NCBI RefSeq assembly: GCF_950295315.1
Contig: NC_080176.1
Location: forward strand, 34,499,006-34,563,005
DNA: 64,000 nucleotides
Source of the DNA: Erinaceus europaeus
Lineage: Eukaryota; Chordata; Mammalia; Eulipotyphla; Erinaceidae
Reading direction: 5' to 3'
This document shows, one piece after another, positions 1 to 10,685 of the stretch; within the stretch, counting starts at the first letter, position 1; every line of letters begins with the position of its first letter. The notes beneath the pieces were generated by a model that had not been told where the DNA came from, did not search any database, and worked only from the letters and a program-made list of their open reading frames with translations. A program made the translations under genes and the position numbers.

Positions 1-139
1 GTCATAAAATCCTGACTACCTCAAGAGGGACTTTATCTCTGACACCACAATGGCCAGTAATGAAGGGAAACACCTGAACTAACTCCTTCCTTCCTTCAGC
101 TACATGTGATCAAATCATATGAAATGAACATGTATTTTA

Positions 140-272
140 CTTAAAAAAGATTTAACTGTTATTTACTTGAGAGAAAGACTGAGACCAAACACTGGAATAT
201 AGTGGTGCCAAGGATTGAACCTGGGGCTTCTGAGGCCTGTGCTCTAACACTGAAATATCTCCCTGCCCTTAA
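140..272 (-). mobile_element. Old diverged SINE (SINE-3/4 like)
   Basis: AAAAAAGATTTAACTGTTATTTA, then an accession-like 'gattgaacctggggcttc' reading as a reversed B-box region, ending in 'ctccctgccc'. It is strongly diverged. Confidence 0.5.
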
Positions 273-372
273 ACATTCACTTTAAGATGACTATGTTGTT
301 TACAATCCTCTGAAAGAGGCAGCTGGTAAAGACCACTTCCCTCTGAGACATTTTAGAAAAGAAAAACCTTAC

Positions 373-485
373 CCTCCCATTGAAACCCCTGCAGCCAGAA
401 AAGGAGCTGAAGGATACAGGCTGTGTACATGGTGAATAACTGTCTCCAAGTCTTCAGTGTTAGCACAACAGTAAGTCCTTGGCGT
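373..485 (-). CDS. ABHD3: ABHD3 coding exon 5 (nucleophile elbow)
   Basis: This 113-nt exon encodes residues 181-217 plus two bases of codon 218. It starts [20 protein letters not shown] and ends in AAGVSMGG. The G-V-S-M-G at residues 213-217 is the GXSXG nucleophile elbow, with Ser215 as the catalytic serine (human Ser220). The acceptor on the minus strand is a pyrimidine-rich tract ending CTTACAG (AG at 487-486). The donor is GG|GTAAGG (GT at 372-371). The longer open frame seen across this stretch is a shadow in another frame. The reading frame used here is fixed by the phase of exon 4. Confidence 0.96.
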
Positions 486-1230
486 CTGTAAGCAGTGACA
501 GGTAAAGCACAAAAAGTAAAAATATGAGGTTGATTATTTATGTAATGCAGAGATGCAGAAAAGAGCAAGAAATCATAATATGAAATATTGTATACATGTT
601 TAGTAGTAGTAGCAGCTTAAATATACATATTTTTGCATTCATTTAAAAATGTCCTTTAAATTGAACACTAGAGTTGACACTAACAAAATCAGGTAGTTTT
701 GATACAATTGGAGCAAGAACAATACTAACGCCTTAAATAGATAAGCAACACTCTGTTCAGATGTGTCCCTGACTTACCAGGAGCAGGTTCGATTTAAGAA
801 GAAAAAGTGGGAAGTCACATTTTTATACAAGAAAAAAAAAAAAAGTCTGACAAAAAATTTTTATTAAAAAAAAAAAAGTCAAACAAGTAAACAAAAAAGG
901 CTACCTGGTAATGCCAGCAACTTTTTAAAAATCATGACTCATCCCTAAGGAGGGGAACTACTTTGTCTCCTCATTTTATACTAATGGAAGGAACATGGTC
1001 TCCTGGCACTGCTTTCCCTTTAGTTGAAGCTCTGTCTGAGTTGGTGCAGTACATTGAAATTTAAATATTAAATATGTTGAGCTGGTTATGCCTCAACACG
1101 GAGTACATTAAAACAAATGGTTTTAATGTGAACCTTGTCAACAAGGTTTTGTTTCTAGAGAAGAGCTTCACAGATGCCTCATTTGATCTGGGAAGGAGAG
1201 AGAAAGTATACTCAGCTGTGACCTTGGGAG
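486..1230. other. Intron 4 start, no recognised element
   Basis: AT-rich intronic sequence next to exon 5 with short A-rich runs near 833-880. Open frames here are short and show no family match. Confidence 0.6.
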
Positions 1231-1234
1231 AACC

Positions 1235-1335
1235 ACTGCAGTTTCCAGGAAGGAAATGGGACACAGAATTCTGATGGAATTCTGTGGAACTGTACCCTTG
1301 TTATCTTGTAAACCAATATTAAATCACTAGCAACA
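1235..1335 (+). mobile_element. Family A 3'-terminal fragment
   Basis: The stretch 'gaattctgtggaactgtaccc' followed by 'ttaaatcactag' matches the 3' terminus of the family A copies at 21.6 kb and 62.9 kb. It is short and diverged. Confidence 0.5.
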
Positions 1336-1689
1336 ACAACAAAAAATACAACTCACACCAGATTTTTAAATAGGAAAGGAAGTATGTAAGATTAAAAATT
1401 AGGAATTCATTAATAAGGACAGGAATCCAGAAACATTACTTTAATAAAAAGATAAAAACCAGTTCTCTTCACACCCAATTTAAATTTTTCAAAAAATTAT
1501 GATCATAATAGGAAGGTAACGTGTCAATAAGGTCACTAAGTTACTAAGAAGCCATCTGGAAAAATCCCAATTTTCAAATCTCTCTCCACAGTTAAGCCCA
1601 AACCTATACTACCTAGTGTCTACTGTCATATGGGACTCTCCAAGAGTCAAATGTTAGCTGATACTGGTTTTTATTTTATTTATTTATTT

Positions 1690-2092
1690 ATTTGTCATTA
1701 TTAGTGACTTAATGATGGTCAACAAGATTGTGGGATAAGAGGGGTACAAGTCATACAATTCCCACCACCAGAGTGCCATATCCCATTCCCTCCATTAGAA
1801 GGTTCCCTAGTCTTTATCCCTCTGGGAGAATGGACCAAAGATCTCTAAGGGGCTCAGAAGGTCAGAAATATGACTTCTTATCGAAAGCTATCAAGGGAGG
1901 AGATGGGATACGGAGTTCTGATGGTGGGAATTGTGTGGAGTTGTACCATTCTTATCCTATGGTTTTGTCAGTGTTTCTTTTTTATAAATAAATTAAATAA
2001 ATAAATTAAAAAAAATCTGACTTCTGTAATTGCTTCTCTGCTGGACATGGGCGTTGACAGGCCAATCCATACCCCCAGCCTGACCTGACACT
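1690..2092 (-). mobile_element. Family A copy, interrupted by a second family A insertion
   Basis: The outer minus-strand copy runs 1700 to about 1892 and resumes at about 2016 to 2092 ('gcttctctgctggacatggg'). It contains the reverse complement of 'gtacccctcttatcc' and of the 'ccatgctcccagaggg' block. Confidence 0.75.
1893..2015 (+). mobile_element. Family A 3' end nested in an older family A copy
   Basis: A 5'-truncated plus-strand copy: 'gaattgtgtggagttgtacc', 'atcctatggttttgtcagtg', then an AAATAAATAAATTAAAAAAAA tail. The word tgacttct occurs on both sides and is a probable target duplication. Confidence 0.75.
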
Positions 2093-2160
2093 ATTTATAG
2101 TGACTAATAATTTACTGGATAACAAAATTTGTCTCCACAAAACCCTGAGTAAGATTCTGT

Positions 2161-2745
2161 GACTGGGCTGAGGAGACAAAATAATGATTATGCAAAAGAC
2201 TTTTATGCCTGAGGCTCTAAGATCCCAGGTTCAATCCCCAGCACCATTATAAACCAGTCTCAATTTCTTTTTTATTTTTTATTAATAATTTATTATTTCC
2301 TTTTTTGACATACAATTTCCCCCTCATATTAATGAAACAGTGATTTATATGACTACAAATTAATAGGAGAGTACATAAACACTATTCCCACTACCAAAAG
2401 ATTATGTCCACTCCCCCACCCCCCACCCCGCCACCCTGGGGAAGCCAAACATCCACCCTCACCCTCACCCCAGGGTTTTACTTTGGTGCCCTACCCCAGA
2501 TTCAGTCAAATCCTGCTTTTAGTTTCCCTTTCTGTTCTTTTTTTCTCAATTTCTGTTTATGAGTGGGATCATCTCATACTTGTCTTTATCTTTCTGACTT
2601 AGCTCACTTAACGTAATTCCTTCTAGCTCCCATCCAAGATGGGTCAGAGAAGGTGGGTTCATTGTTCTTAATAGCTGCATAGTCAGTCTCAATTTCTTGT
2701 CTGTCTGTCTTTCTCTTTCATCAAAATAAATATTAAAAAAGAGAA
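2161..2745 (+). mobile_element. SINE-4 copy split by an L1 3' end
   Basis: The head is 'gaggagacaaaataatgatt' and the B-box-like part is 'ccaggttcaatccccagcac'. The copy is split at 2269 and resumes at 2684 after the L1 insertion, ending in a 'caaaataaatattaaaaaag' tail. Confidence 0.75.
2270..2683 (-). mobile_element. 5'-truncated L1 3' end with 15-bp target duplication
   Basis: About 410 bp of L1 3' sequence in minus orientation, with a poly-T on the left. The flanking duplication cagtctcaatttctt is perfect at 2255-2269 and 2684-2698. It belongs to a more diverged 3' subfamily than the L1 at 3.7 kb. Confidence 0.85.
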
Positions 2746-2774
2746 AAATCATAGGACCTTTTACTACAGAATGC

Positions 2775-2932
2775 AAGATATTAAAAAAAAGATAGAAGAA
2801 GAAAAGAGAGACAGAAGGCAAGAAGGAGAGAGGGAAAGAGACTATAGCACCAAAGCTTTCTCAGTGCTGTGGGGATTTCACCTGTGTGTAAGGCAAAGCA
2901 GGTGAGCTCTCTGGTCAGCAAAGTAATCTTTA
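2775..2932 (-). mobile_element. Old diverged SINE
   Basis: GA-rich body 'gagggaaagagactatagca' with a reversed head 'caggtgagctctctggtcag'. Recognisable by layout only. Confidence 0.5.
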
Positions 2933-2947
2933 AAAAAGATTTATTTG

Positions 2948-3082
2948 GGTGGGGTGGACAGCATAATGCTTATGCAAAGAGACTCTCATGCCTGAGGCTT
3001 TGAAGTCCAAGGTTCAATCCCTTGCACTACCAAAGCCAGAGCTGAGCAGGGCTTTGGTAATAAATACAAAAAATAAAAAAGA
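2948..3082 (+). mobile_element. SINE-4 copy
   Basis: Contains 'gcttatgcaaagagactctc' and 'ccagagctgagcagggcttt', with an A-rich tail. Confidence 0.8.
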
Positions 3083-3185
3083 TTTATTTATTTGCCATAC
3101 AAGCACACATTAGACAACAAGAAAAAGCTCAAGTAGCCCTGATGGCAAAAAGGGGGAGATAGTCTTTTTAAAATTTTTAATATGT

Positions 3186-3386
3186 TTTAAATCTTTATTT
3201 ATTTATTGGATAGACACAGCCAGAAATTAAGAGGGAAGGGGGTGATAGACAGGGAAAGAGATACCTGCAGCACTACTTCGCCGCTCGTGAAGCTTTCCCC
3301 CTGCAGGTGGGGACCGAGGACTCTAACCTGGGTCCTTGCACACTGTAACATGTACGCTCAACCAGGTGTGCCACCACCCGGCCCCA
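3186..3386 (-). mobile_element. SINE-2 copy
   Basis: From 'aaatctttatttatttattgg' to the reversed head 'ggtgtgccaccacccggccc'. Confidence 0.85.
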
Positions 3387-3487
3387 GGGAGTATTCTATA
3401 AATATTTCTTTATGTAACGCCACTGATCAAAATCCGGATCTTGAATACATGCTTTGTCACTAGCCACAGAGCTACTTCCCAGGCCCA

Positions 3488-3713
3488 TTTTTTAGCCAGA
3501 AATTGAAAATGGAAGAGAAGATAGCGAGGGAGGGAGAGGGAGAGGGAGAGGGAGAGGGAGAGGGAGAGAGAGAGAGAGAGAGAGAGAAACCTGCAGCCCT
3601 GCTTCAGCACTTATAAAGCCTCCCCACCTGCAGGTGGGGACCAGGGGCTTGAACCCGGGTCCTTGCACACTGTAATGTCTGTGCTTAACCAGATGCACCA
3701 CGGCCTGGCCCCT
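3488..3713 (-). mobile_element. SINE-2 copy nested in older SINE remnant
   Basis: A complete SINE-2 whose pyrimidine-rich region has expanded into a GGGAGA/GA array (3526-3588). The word cccaggccca occurs on both sides (about 3478 and 3716), consistent with a target duplication inside an older SINE spanning about 3400-3725. Confidence 0.85.
3526..3588. repeat. (GGGAGA)n/(GA)n microsatellite
   Basis: A purine tract of gagggagaggg units, then pure GA, within the SINE-2 body. Confidence 0.9.
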
Positions 3714-3745
3714 CCCAGGCCCAATTTATTAACTTATATATATAT

Positions 3746-6015
3746 TTTTTCTTCTTTTTTTAAATTTATTTGTTTATTGGGGAATTAGTTTTACATTCAA
3801 CAGTAAATACAATAGTTTGTACATGCATAACATTCCCCAGATTCCCATTTAACAATACAACCCCCACTATGTCATTTATCATCCTTCATGGACCTGTATT
3901 CTCCCCACCCACCCACTCCCATCCCAGAGTCTTTTACTTTGGTGCAATACGCCAATTCCATTTCAGGTTCTACTTGTGTTTTCTTTTCTGATCTGTTTTT
4001 CAACTTCTGCCTGAGAGCGAGATCATCCCATATTCATCCTTCTGTTTCTGACTTATTTCACTCAACATGATTTTTTCAAGGTCCATCTAAGATCGGCTGA
4101 AAACGGTGAAGTCACCATTTTTTACAGCTGAGTAGTATTCCATTGTGTATATATACCACAACTTGCTCAGCCACTCATCTGTTGTTGGACACCTGGGTTG
4201 CTTCCAGGTTTTGACTATGACAAATTGTGCTGCTAAGAACATATGTGTACACAGATCTTTTTGGATGGATGTGTTGGGTTCTTTAGGATATATCCCCAGG
4301 AGAGGAATTGCAGGGTCATAGGGAAGGTCCATTTCTAGCCTTCTGAGCGTTCTCCAGACTGTACTCCACAGAGGTTGGACCAATTTACATTCCCACCAGC
4401 AGTGCAGGAGGGTTCCTTTGATCCCACACCCTCTCCAACATTTGCTGCTGTGACCTTTTCTGATGTATGACATTCTCACAGGAGTGAAGTGATATCTCAT
4501 TGTTGTCTTTATTTGCATTTCTCTAACAATCAGAGACTTGGAGCATTTTTTCATGTGTTTCTCGGCCTTTTGGATCTCTTCTGTGGTGAATATTCTGTCC
4601 AAGTCCTCCCCCCATTTTTGGATGGTCTTATTTGTTGTCTTGTTGTTGAGTCTGGCAAGCTCTTTATATATGTTGGTTATTAAACTCTTATCTGATGTAT
4701 GGCATGTAAAGATCTTCTCCCATTCTGTGAGGGGTCTCTTGGTTTGGGTAGTGGTTTCTTTTGCTGTTAAGAAGCTTTTTAATTTGATGTAGTCCCCTAG
4801 GTTTATACTTGCCTTAGTCTTCCTTGTAATTGGATTTGTTTCATTGAAAGTGTCTTTAAAATTTATGCGGAAAAGAGTTCTGCCAATATTTTCCTCTAAG
4901 TATTTGATAGTTTGTGGTCTAACATCCAAGTCCTTGATCCACTTGGAATTTACTTTTGTATTTGGTCAAATACAGTGATTCAGTTTCATTCTTCTGCATG
5001 TTTCAACCCATTGTTTCCAACACCATTTGTTGAAGACACTCTGCTTTCCCCATGTAATAGTCTGGGCACCTTTGTCAAAGATTAGATGTCCATAGGTGTG
5101 GGGCCTCATTTCTGGGCTCTCAATTCTATTCCACTGGTCAGTGTGTCTATTCATGTTCCAGTACCAAGCAGTTTTGATGACAATGGCCCTATAATACAGT
5201 TTGAGATCTGGGAGTGTGATGCCTCCAGTTCTGTTCTTTTTTCTCAAGATTATTTTGGCAATTCTAGGTCTTTTCTGGTTCCAGATAAACATTTGTAGCA
5301 TTTGTTCTATTCTCCTAAAAAATGTGGTTGGGATCTTGATGGGGATAGCATTAAATCTGTAGATGGCTCTGGGTAATATATTCATTTTGATGATGTTAAT
5401 TCTTCCAACCCATGAACATGGAATATCTTTCCACTTCTTTGTGTCTTTTTCAATTTCTTTGAGTAGTGACTCATAATTTTCAGTATACAAGTCTTTCACT
5501 TCCTTGGTTAGGTTTACTCCTAGATATTTTATTGTTTTTGTTGCTATAGTAAAAGGAATTGATTTCTGGATTTCAATTTCTTCTTAGTGTTTGCATAGAG
5601 GAATGACACTGACTTTTGAATGTTAATTTTATAGCCTGACACCTTACTGTATTGCCTAATGATTTCCAAAAGCTTCTTGCTGGATTCCTTAGGTTTTTCC
5701 ATGTATACTATCATGTCATCTGCAAATAAGGAGAGTTTGACCTCTTCTCTTCCAATCCCCTTTAATTCCTTGCTCCTGCCTGATTGCTATGGCAAGAACT
5801 TCCAACACTATGTTGAATAGTAATGGTGATAGTGGGCAGCCCTGTCTAGTACCTGATCTGAGTGGAAATGCTTCCAGTTTTTCACCATTGAGTATGATGT
5901 TGGCTGTAGGTTTGCTATATATAGACTCCACTATCTTCAGGAATTTTCCATCTATTCCCATTTTTTGTAGTGTTTTGATCATAAAGGGATGTTGTATTTT
6001 GTCAAAGGAATTTAT
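3746..6015 (-). mobile_element. LINE-1, 5'-truncated (ORF2 RT region to 3' UTR)
   Basis: The minus-strand L1 ends at a poly-T on the left. ORF2 is recoverable in three stretches: 5716-5982 (reverse transcriptase, [19 protein letters not shown]), 4966-5499, and 4087-4929. The last is an unbroken 280-codon C-terminal end with the cysteine-rich motif [18 protein letters not shown], typical of L1 ORF2p. Frameshifts separate the three, so ORF2 is dead. The left part (3746-4086) is 3' UTR. Confidence 0.93.
4087..4929 (-). pseudogene. L1 ORF2p C-terminal fragment (open for 280 codons)
   Basis: Continuous frame for the ORF2p C-terminal domain. It includes [16 protein letters not shown], the cysteine motif (C-x3-C-x7-H-x3-C) and the [12 protein letters not shown] near-terminal block. 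It is the longest uninterrupted reading frame in the window, but it is only the tail of a truncated retrotransposon and has no promoter of its own. Confidence 0.9.
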
Positions 6016-6205
6016 TACCTTATATTTTAATGAGAGGAATAGAGAGAAGGAAGGGGCTGGGTGGGGAGAGACAACAAAACACTATCACCATCCAGGAATT
6101 TCATTTGTCTCTGCCCATGATGTTCCCAAGGGCTGTAGATGCCAGAGCCCGGAGCTTCTGCTTAGAAGACATATTAGAACTGGTGATCCCCTGCTCCAAT
6201 CTCAA
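6016..6205. other. Short unassigned stretch between L1 copies
   Basis: Contains 'cacccatgatgttcccaagg'-like sequence without a clear family. It may be an old SINE body. Confidence 0.35.
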
Positions 6206-6214
6206 TAAATATAT

Positions 6215-6345
6215 ATATTTTTTCTTTTTTTGCCTCCAGGGTTATCGTTGGGGCTCACTGCCTGCATTATAAATCCACTGCTCCTGGAGGCCATTTTTCC
6301 ATTTTGTTGCCCTTGTTAAAAAAAAGAAAAAGAAAAAGAAAAAGC
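6215..6345 (-). mobile_element. SINE-1 long-tail 3' fragment
   Basis: Reads 'tgcctccagggttatcgttg' to 'ggccatttttccattttgttg'. This is the reversed extra tail of SINE-1 long copies, followed by an A-rich run. Confidence 0.75.
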
Positions 6346-6844
6346 TCATGTAAACAGTCTGACTGCACTCCTTAAGACTTAGAAGAGGAAAAAAGAAACT
6401 CTAAAGCAACCACAAAAACTGAAATCATTAAAAGTAGGGAAGAAATAAATAACATCGAAATAAGAGAACCATACAAAAGATCAATGAAGCCCAATGTTGG
6501 CTCTTTGAAAAAATAAACAAAAAAAGAAAAAGAAAAAAGAGAATTGGAGACTCAAATAAACAGAATTGTAAATGATAGGGGGGGACATCACAACAGACAC
6601 CACAGAAATTCAAAACATCCCACAAAGCTTCTATGAACAACTATATGTCACCAAGCTAGAGAACGTGGAAGAAATGGAAGAGTTCCTAGAAACATACCCT
6701 TCCAAAACTGAACCGGGAAGAACTACAGAACCTAAATGGACCAATCACAGACAAAGAAATAGAAACAGTTATTAAGAACCTTCACAACAACAAAAGTCCA
6801 GGACCAGATGGTTTTACAAATGAATTCTACAAAACCTTCAGGAA

Positions 6845-7180
6845 GGTGCTGGGCTGTAGGTAACACAGTGGGTTAAGCACACCTGGTGTGAAGCACAAGG
6901 ACTGACATAAGGATCCCAGTTCAAGCCCTTGGCTCCCCACCTGCAGGGGAATCACTTCACAAGTGTTGAAGCAGGTCTGCAGGTGTCTATCTTTCTCTCC
7001 CCTTCTCTGTCTTACCCTCCTTTCTCCATCTCTGTCCTATCCAACAACAGCAATGACAACAATGATAAGAAACAAGGGCAACAAAAAAGGGGAAAAAATA
7101 GCCTCCAGGAGCAGTGGATTTGTAGTGTAGGCACTGAACCCTAGCAATAACCCTGGAGGCAAAAAACAAAAACAAAAACA
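6845..7180 (+). mobile_element. SINE-1 long-tail copy inside L1
   Basis: Head 'taacacagtgggttaagcac' and tail 'gcctccaggagcagtggatt', ending in (AAAAAC)n. The 9-bp word cttcaggaa flanks it at 6836-6844 and 7181-7189. Confidence 0.88.
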
Positions 7181-8348
7181 CTTCAGGAAACAGTTAATAC
7201 CTATACTTTTAAAGTTCTTCCAACAGATTGAAAATACAGGAACATTCCCTTCCACCTTCTATGAAGCCAGCATCACCCTGATACCAAAAGCACATAGGGA
7301 TACGATAAAAAAATGAAAATTACAGATCAGTATCTCTGATGAACATAGATGCAAAAATAGTGAACAAAATCCTAGCCAGCCATATACAGCAGTATATTAA
7401 AAAGACAGTTCATCATGACCAAGTGGGATTTATCCCAGGGATGCAAGGTTGGCTCAATATATGTAAGTCAATGAATGTGATTCACCACATCAATAAAGGA
7501 AAAACCAAAGGCCACATGATTATCTCAATAAATACAAAGAAAGCCTTTGACAAATTCCAACACCCTTCATGATCAAAACACTATAAAAATGGGAGTAGAT
7601 GGAAAATTCCTTAAGATAATGTACTCCATATACAGCAAACCTACAGCCAATATCATACTCAATGGGCTGAAGCTGAAAGCATTCCCTGTCAAATCAAGGA
7701 CAAGACTGGGCTGTCCACTTCACCATTACTCTTCAACATGGTATTAGAAGTTCTGGCCATAGCAATCAGGCAAGAGAAAGGAATCAAAGGAATACAGATT
7801 CTTCCCTTCTGGGAAGAAGTCAAACTCTCACTATTGCAACTTGCAGATTATATCAACTTGCAGGTGATATAATAGTATAGGTAGAAAAACCTAAAGAATC
7901 CAGCAGAAAGCTTCTGGCTATCATTAGGCAATATAGCAAGGTGCCAGGCTACAAAATCAACATCCAAAAATCATTGGCATTCCTTTACATCAACACTAAG
8001 TCAGAAGAGGAGGATAACCAGAAATCACTTTCATTCACTGCTGCAGAAAAATCAATAAAATATCCAGGAATAAACCTGATCAAAGAAGTGAAAGATTCAT
8101 ATATTGAAAACTAGGACTTGCTATTCAAGGAAATAGAAACTGATATAAAGAAATGGAAAGCTATCCCATGTTCATGGATCGGAAAAATTAATATCATTAA
8201 AATGAATATTCTACCCAGAGCCATATACAAATTTAATGTGATACCTATCAGAGGCCCACCAAGTTTCTTTAAGAGAATAGAACAAAAATTACAAATCATT
8301 TATCTGGAACCAGAATTAGAATCACTAAAACAATCTTAAGAAAAAGAA

Positions 8349-8635
8349 ATGGGGGAGTTGGGTGGTAGCACAGCGGGTTAAGCACATGTGGCGCAAAGTG
8401 CAAGGACTGGTGTAAGGATCCCAGCTCAAGCCCCTAGCTCCCCACCTGCAGGGGAGTCATTTCACAAGCGGTGAAGCAGGTCTGCAGGTGTCTATCTTTC
8501 TCTGCCCCTCTCTGTCTTCACTCCTCTCTCCATTTCTCTCTTTCCTATCCAACAAGGACAACACTAATAACTACAACAATAAAACAACAAGGGCAACAAA
8601 AGGGAATAAATAAATATTAAAAAAAAAAGAAAAAG
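8349..8635 (+). mobile_element. SINE-1 copy inside L1
   Basis: 'ggtagcacagcgggttaagc' head and 'cctatccaacaaggacaaca' region, with an AAATAAATATTAAAAAAAA tail. L1 ORF2 resumes after it. Confidence 0.88.
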
Positions 8636-8998
8636 AAACAGGAATGGAGGCATCATACTGCCGGATCTCAAATTATATTACAAGGCTCTCGTAATCAAAA
8701 CTACCTGTGACAGGACAAAAATACAGAGACCAATGGAACAGAATTGAAAGCCTGGAAATACCCCCCCCACACCTATGGACATCTAATTTTTGATAAGGGG
8801 GCCCAAAATATTAAATGGAGGAAGGAGGGTCTCTTCAATAAGTGAGGCTGGGAAAACTGGGTTGAAACGTGCAGAAGAATGAAACTGAACCACCAGAAAC
8901 AAGTCAACTCCAAATGGATCAAGGACCTGGATGTTAGACCAAAAACTATCAAATACTTAGAGGAAAATATTGGCAGCATTCTTTCCCAGATAAATCTC

Positions 8999-9245
8999 AA
9001 GACTTGTTTCTGGTGGTTCAGTTTTATTCATGAGAGAGTGTTTGATAGTTTCTGGTCTAACATCCAAGTCCTTTATCTACTTGGAATTTATTTTTGTGTT
9101 TGGTGAAATATAGTGGTTGATTACATTCTTCTGCGTGTTTCAACCCAATTTTCCCAACACCAGTTGCTGAAGAGACTCCCCTTTCCCCATTTAACAGTCT
9201 TGGTACCTTTGTCAAAGAGCAGATGTCTGTAGGTGTGCAAACTAC
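8999..9245 (-). mobile_element. Inverted LINE-1 segment
   Basis: Reverse-complement ORF2 matching the same region as 8780-8998. The first 25 bases reverse-complement bases 8884-8907, forming an inverted repeat at the junction. Confidence 0.85.
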
Positions 9246-9479
9246 CTATTCACAATGACTATGCCTAAATTTTCAGTCTTGTGAGCTCCAGACTCAAATT
9301 TCCAAATTTTAGCATCAAACTTCACTATAGTGTTCTGTTAGTAGTTTTAACTCAAAAAGCCCTAAAATATTCTTCTCTTTTTCTCTTCATGAAAACCCTA
9401 ACTTCTATTTTTCTACAAAACACATACACTTTAATATTTTTTAATTTTTAAAAATTTATTTATTTTCCCTTTTGTTTCC

Positions 9480-10066
9480 TTGTTGTAAATTTATTTTTTA
9501 TTGCCACAAGGTTTATCATTTGGGCTGGGTGCCAGCACACAAATCCACCACTCCCAGCAGCCATTTTTTCCTTTTTTTTTTCTTCCCCTTTCTGTTTTTC
9601 TATTTGACAGGAAAGAGGAGGAGATAAAGAGGGAGAAAGATCCCTGCAGATCTGCTTTTTTAAAAATAATTTTAATATTTATCTATTTTCCCTTTTATTG
9701 CCCTTTTTATTGTTGTTGTAGTTATCACTGTAGCTGTTATTGATGTTGTCGTTGTTAGATAGGAAAGAGAAATGGAGAGAGGAGGGTAAGACAGAGACGG
9801 GGAGAGAAAGATAGACACCTGCAGACCTGCTTCACTGCCTGTGAAGGGACTGCCCTGCAGGTGGGGAGCCGGGGACTCGAACTCGGATTCTGTCCCTGCA
9901 CTTAGCGCCATGTGCCCTTAACCTGCCTCGCTATCACCAGACTCCCAGATCTGCTTTAACAATCATGAAGCATCCCCCCCTGGAGGTGGGGAGCATGGAC
10001 TTGAACCTGAGTCTTTGTACATGGTAATGTGTGAGCTTAACCAGGTGACCACTGCCTAGCCCCTCA
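9480..10066 (-). mobile_element. SINE-2-like copy interrupted by SINE-1
   Basis: Outer copy in two parts, 9480-9658 and 9947-10066 ('cttaaccaggtgaccactgc' head). It carries the long-tail motif 'ggtttatcatttgggctggg' at its left end. Confidence 0.75.
9659..9946 (-). mobile_element. SINE-1 copy with 11-bp target duplication
   Basis: Complete SINE-1 from 'tctattttcccttttattgcc' to the reversed head 'ctcgctatcaccagactccc'. agatctgcttt is repeated at 9648-9658 and 9947-9957. Confidence 0.9.
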
Positions 10067-10169
10067 TCTACATTTTTTCTAATCAGAATTGTAGATTACA
10101 TTGTTTTCTCCATTTTGATCATGCTCAGTGTTTCTTACAGGAAATGAAAGAGATCCTTCATTTCCTTTT

Positions 10170-10366
10170 TTTGTTTGTTTAAATTTATTTATTATTGGAT
10201 ACAGATAGAAACTGAAAGGGGCAGTGGAGATAGAGAGGAAAGAGATAGAGAGACACCTGCAGCCCTACTTCACAACTTGTGAAAGTTTCCCCCTGCATGT
10301 GGGGACCAGAGGCTTGAACCTGGGTCCTTGTACACTGTAACATGCACTTAACCAGCACCCCCTCCC
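10170..10366 (-). mobile_element. SINE-2 copy
   Basis: 'tttattattggatacagata' to 'catgcacttaaccagcaccc'. Confidence 0.85.
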
Positions 10367-10685
10367 TTTCCTCTTTAGGATCTTTATTTTATTTATTTAT
10401 TTTTATTTTTAACATGTCAGACAGGTAATGCGCTGACTCTGTAACAAGGTTTATGAGTACAACATCTCACACAAGCACATGAAAACCCAATCATCATGCT
10501 TATAAACTACAGAAGGATCTCCTTTCCTCTTTAGTAAAGACTTGGTACATTCGATTCTCTCAGAAGGATCTCTTAGACAAGGACTTGTGTGCAAGTAGTT
10601 CACTTGGAAGGCAATACCAGGAAGCCTAGGAGGGGAATGAGGAAGTGAGTCAGGAAGGATAGAAGTAAATATAGAATGTAACCCA
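10367..10685. other. Unassigned intronic sequence
   Basis: No clear repeat family and no convincing coding frame. It begins with a TTTATTTATTT run. Confidence 0.45.

Larger units (their letters stand above)
6346..8998 (+). mobile_element. LINE-1 ORF2 fragment with two SINE insertions
   Basis: Plus-strand ORF2 from the end of the endonuclease linker through the reverse transcriptase ([20 protein letters not shown], then [11 protein letters not shown] and [14 protein letters not shown]). It is more diverged than the L1 at 14.7 kb, with many frameshifts. SINE-1 copies interrupt it at 6845-7180 and 8349-8635. It joins an inverted L1 segment at about 8999. Confidence 0.9.

Noticed and set aside
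353..568. 71-codon minus-strand frame over exon 5
   Set aside because: Different frame from the exon as fixed by exon 4 phase and splice sites.
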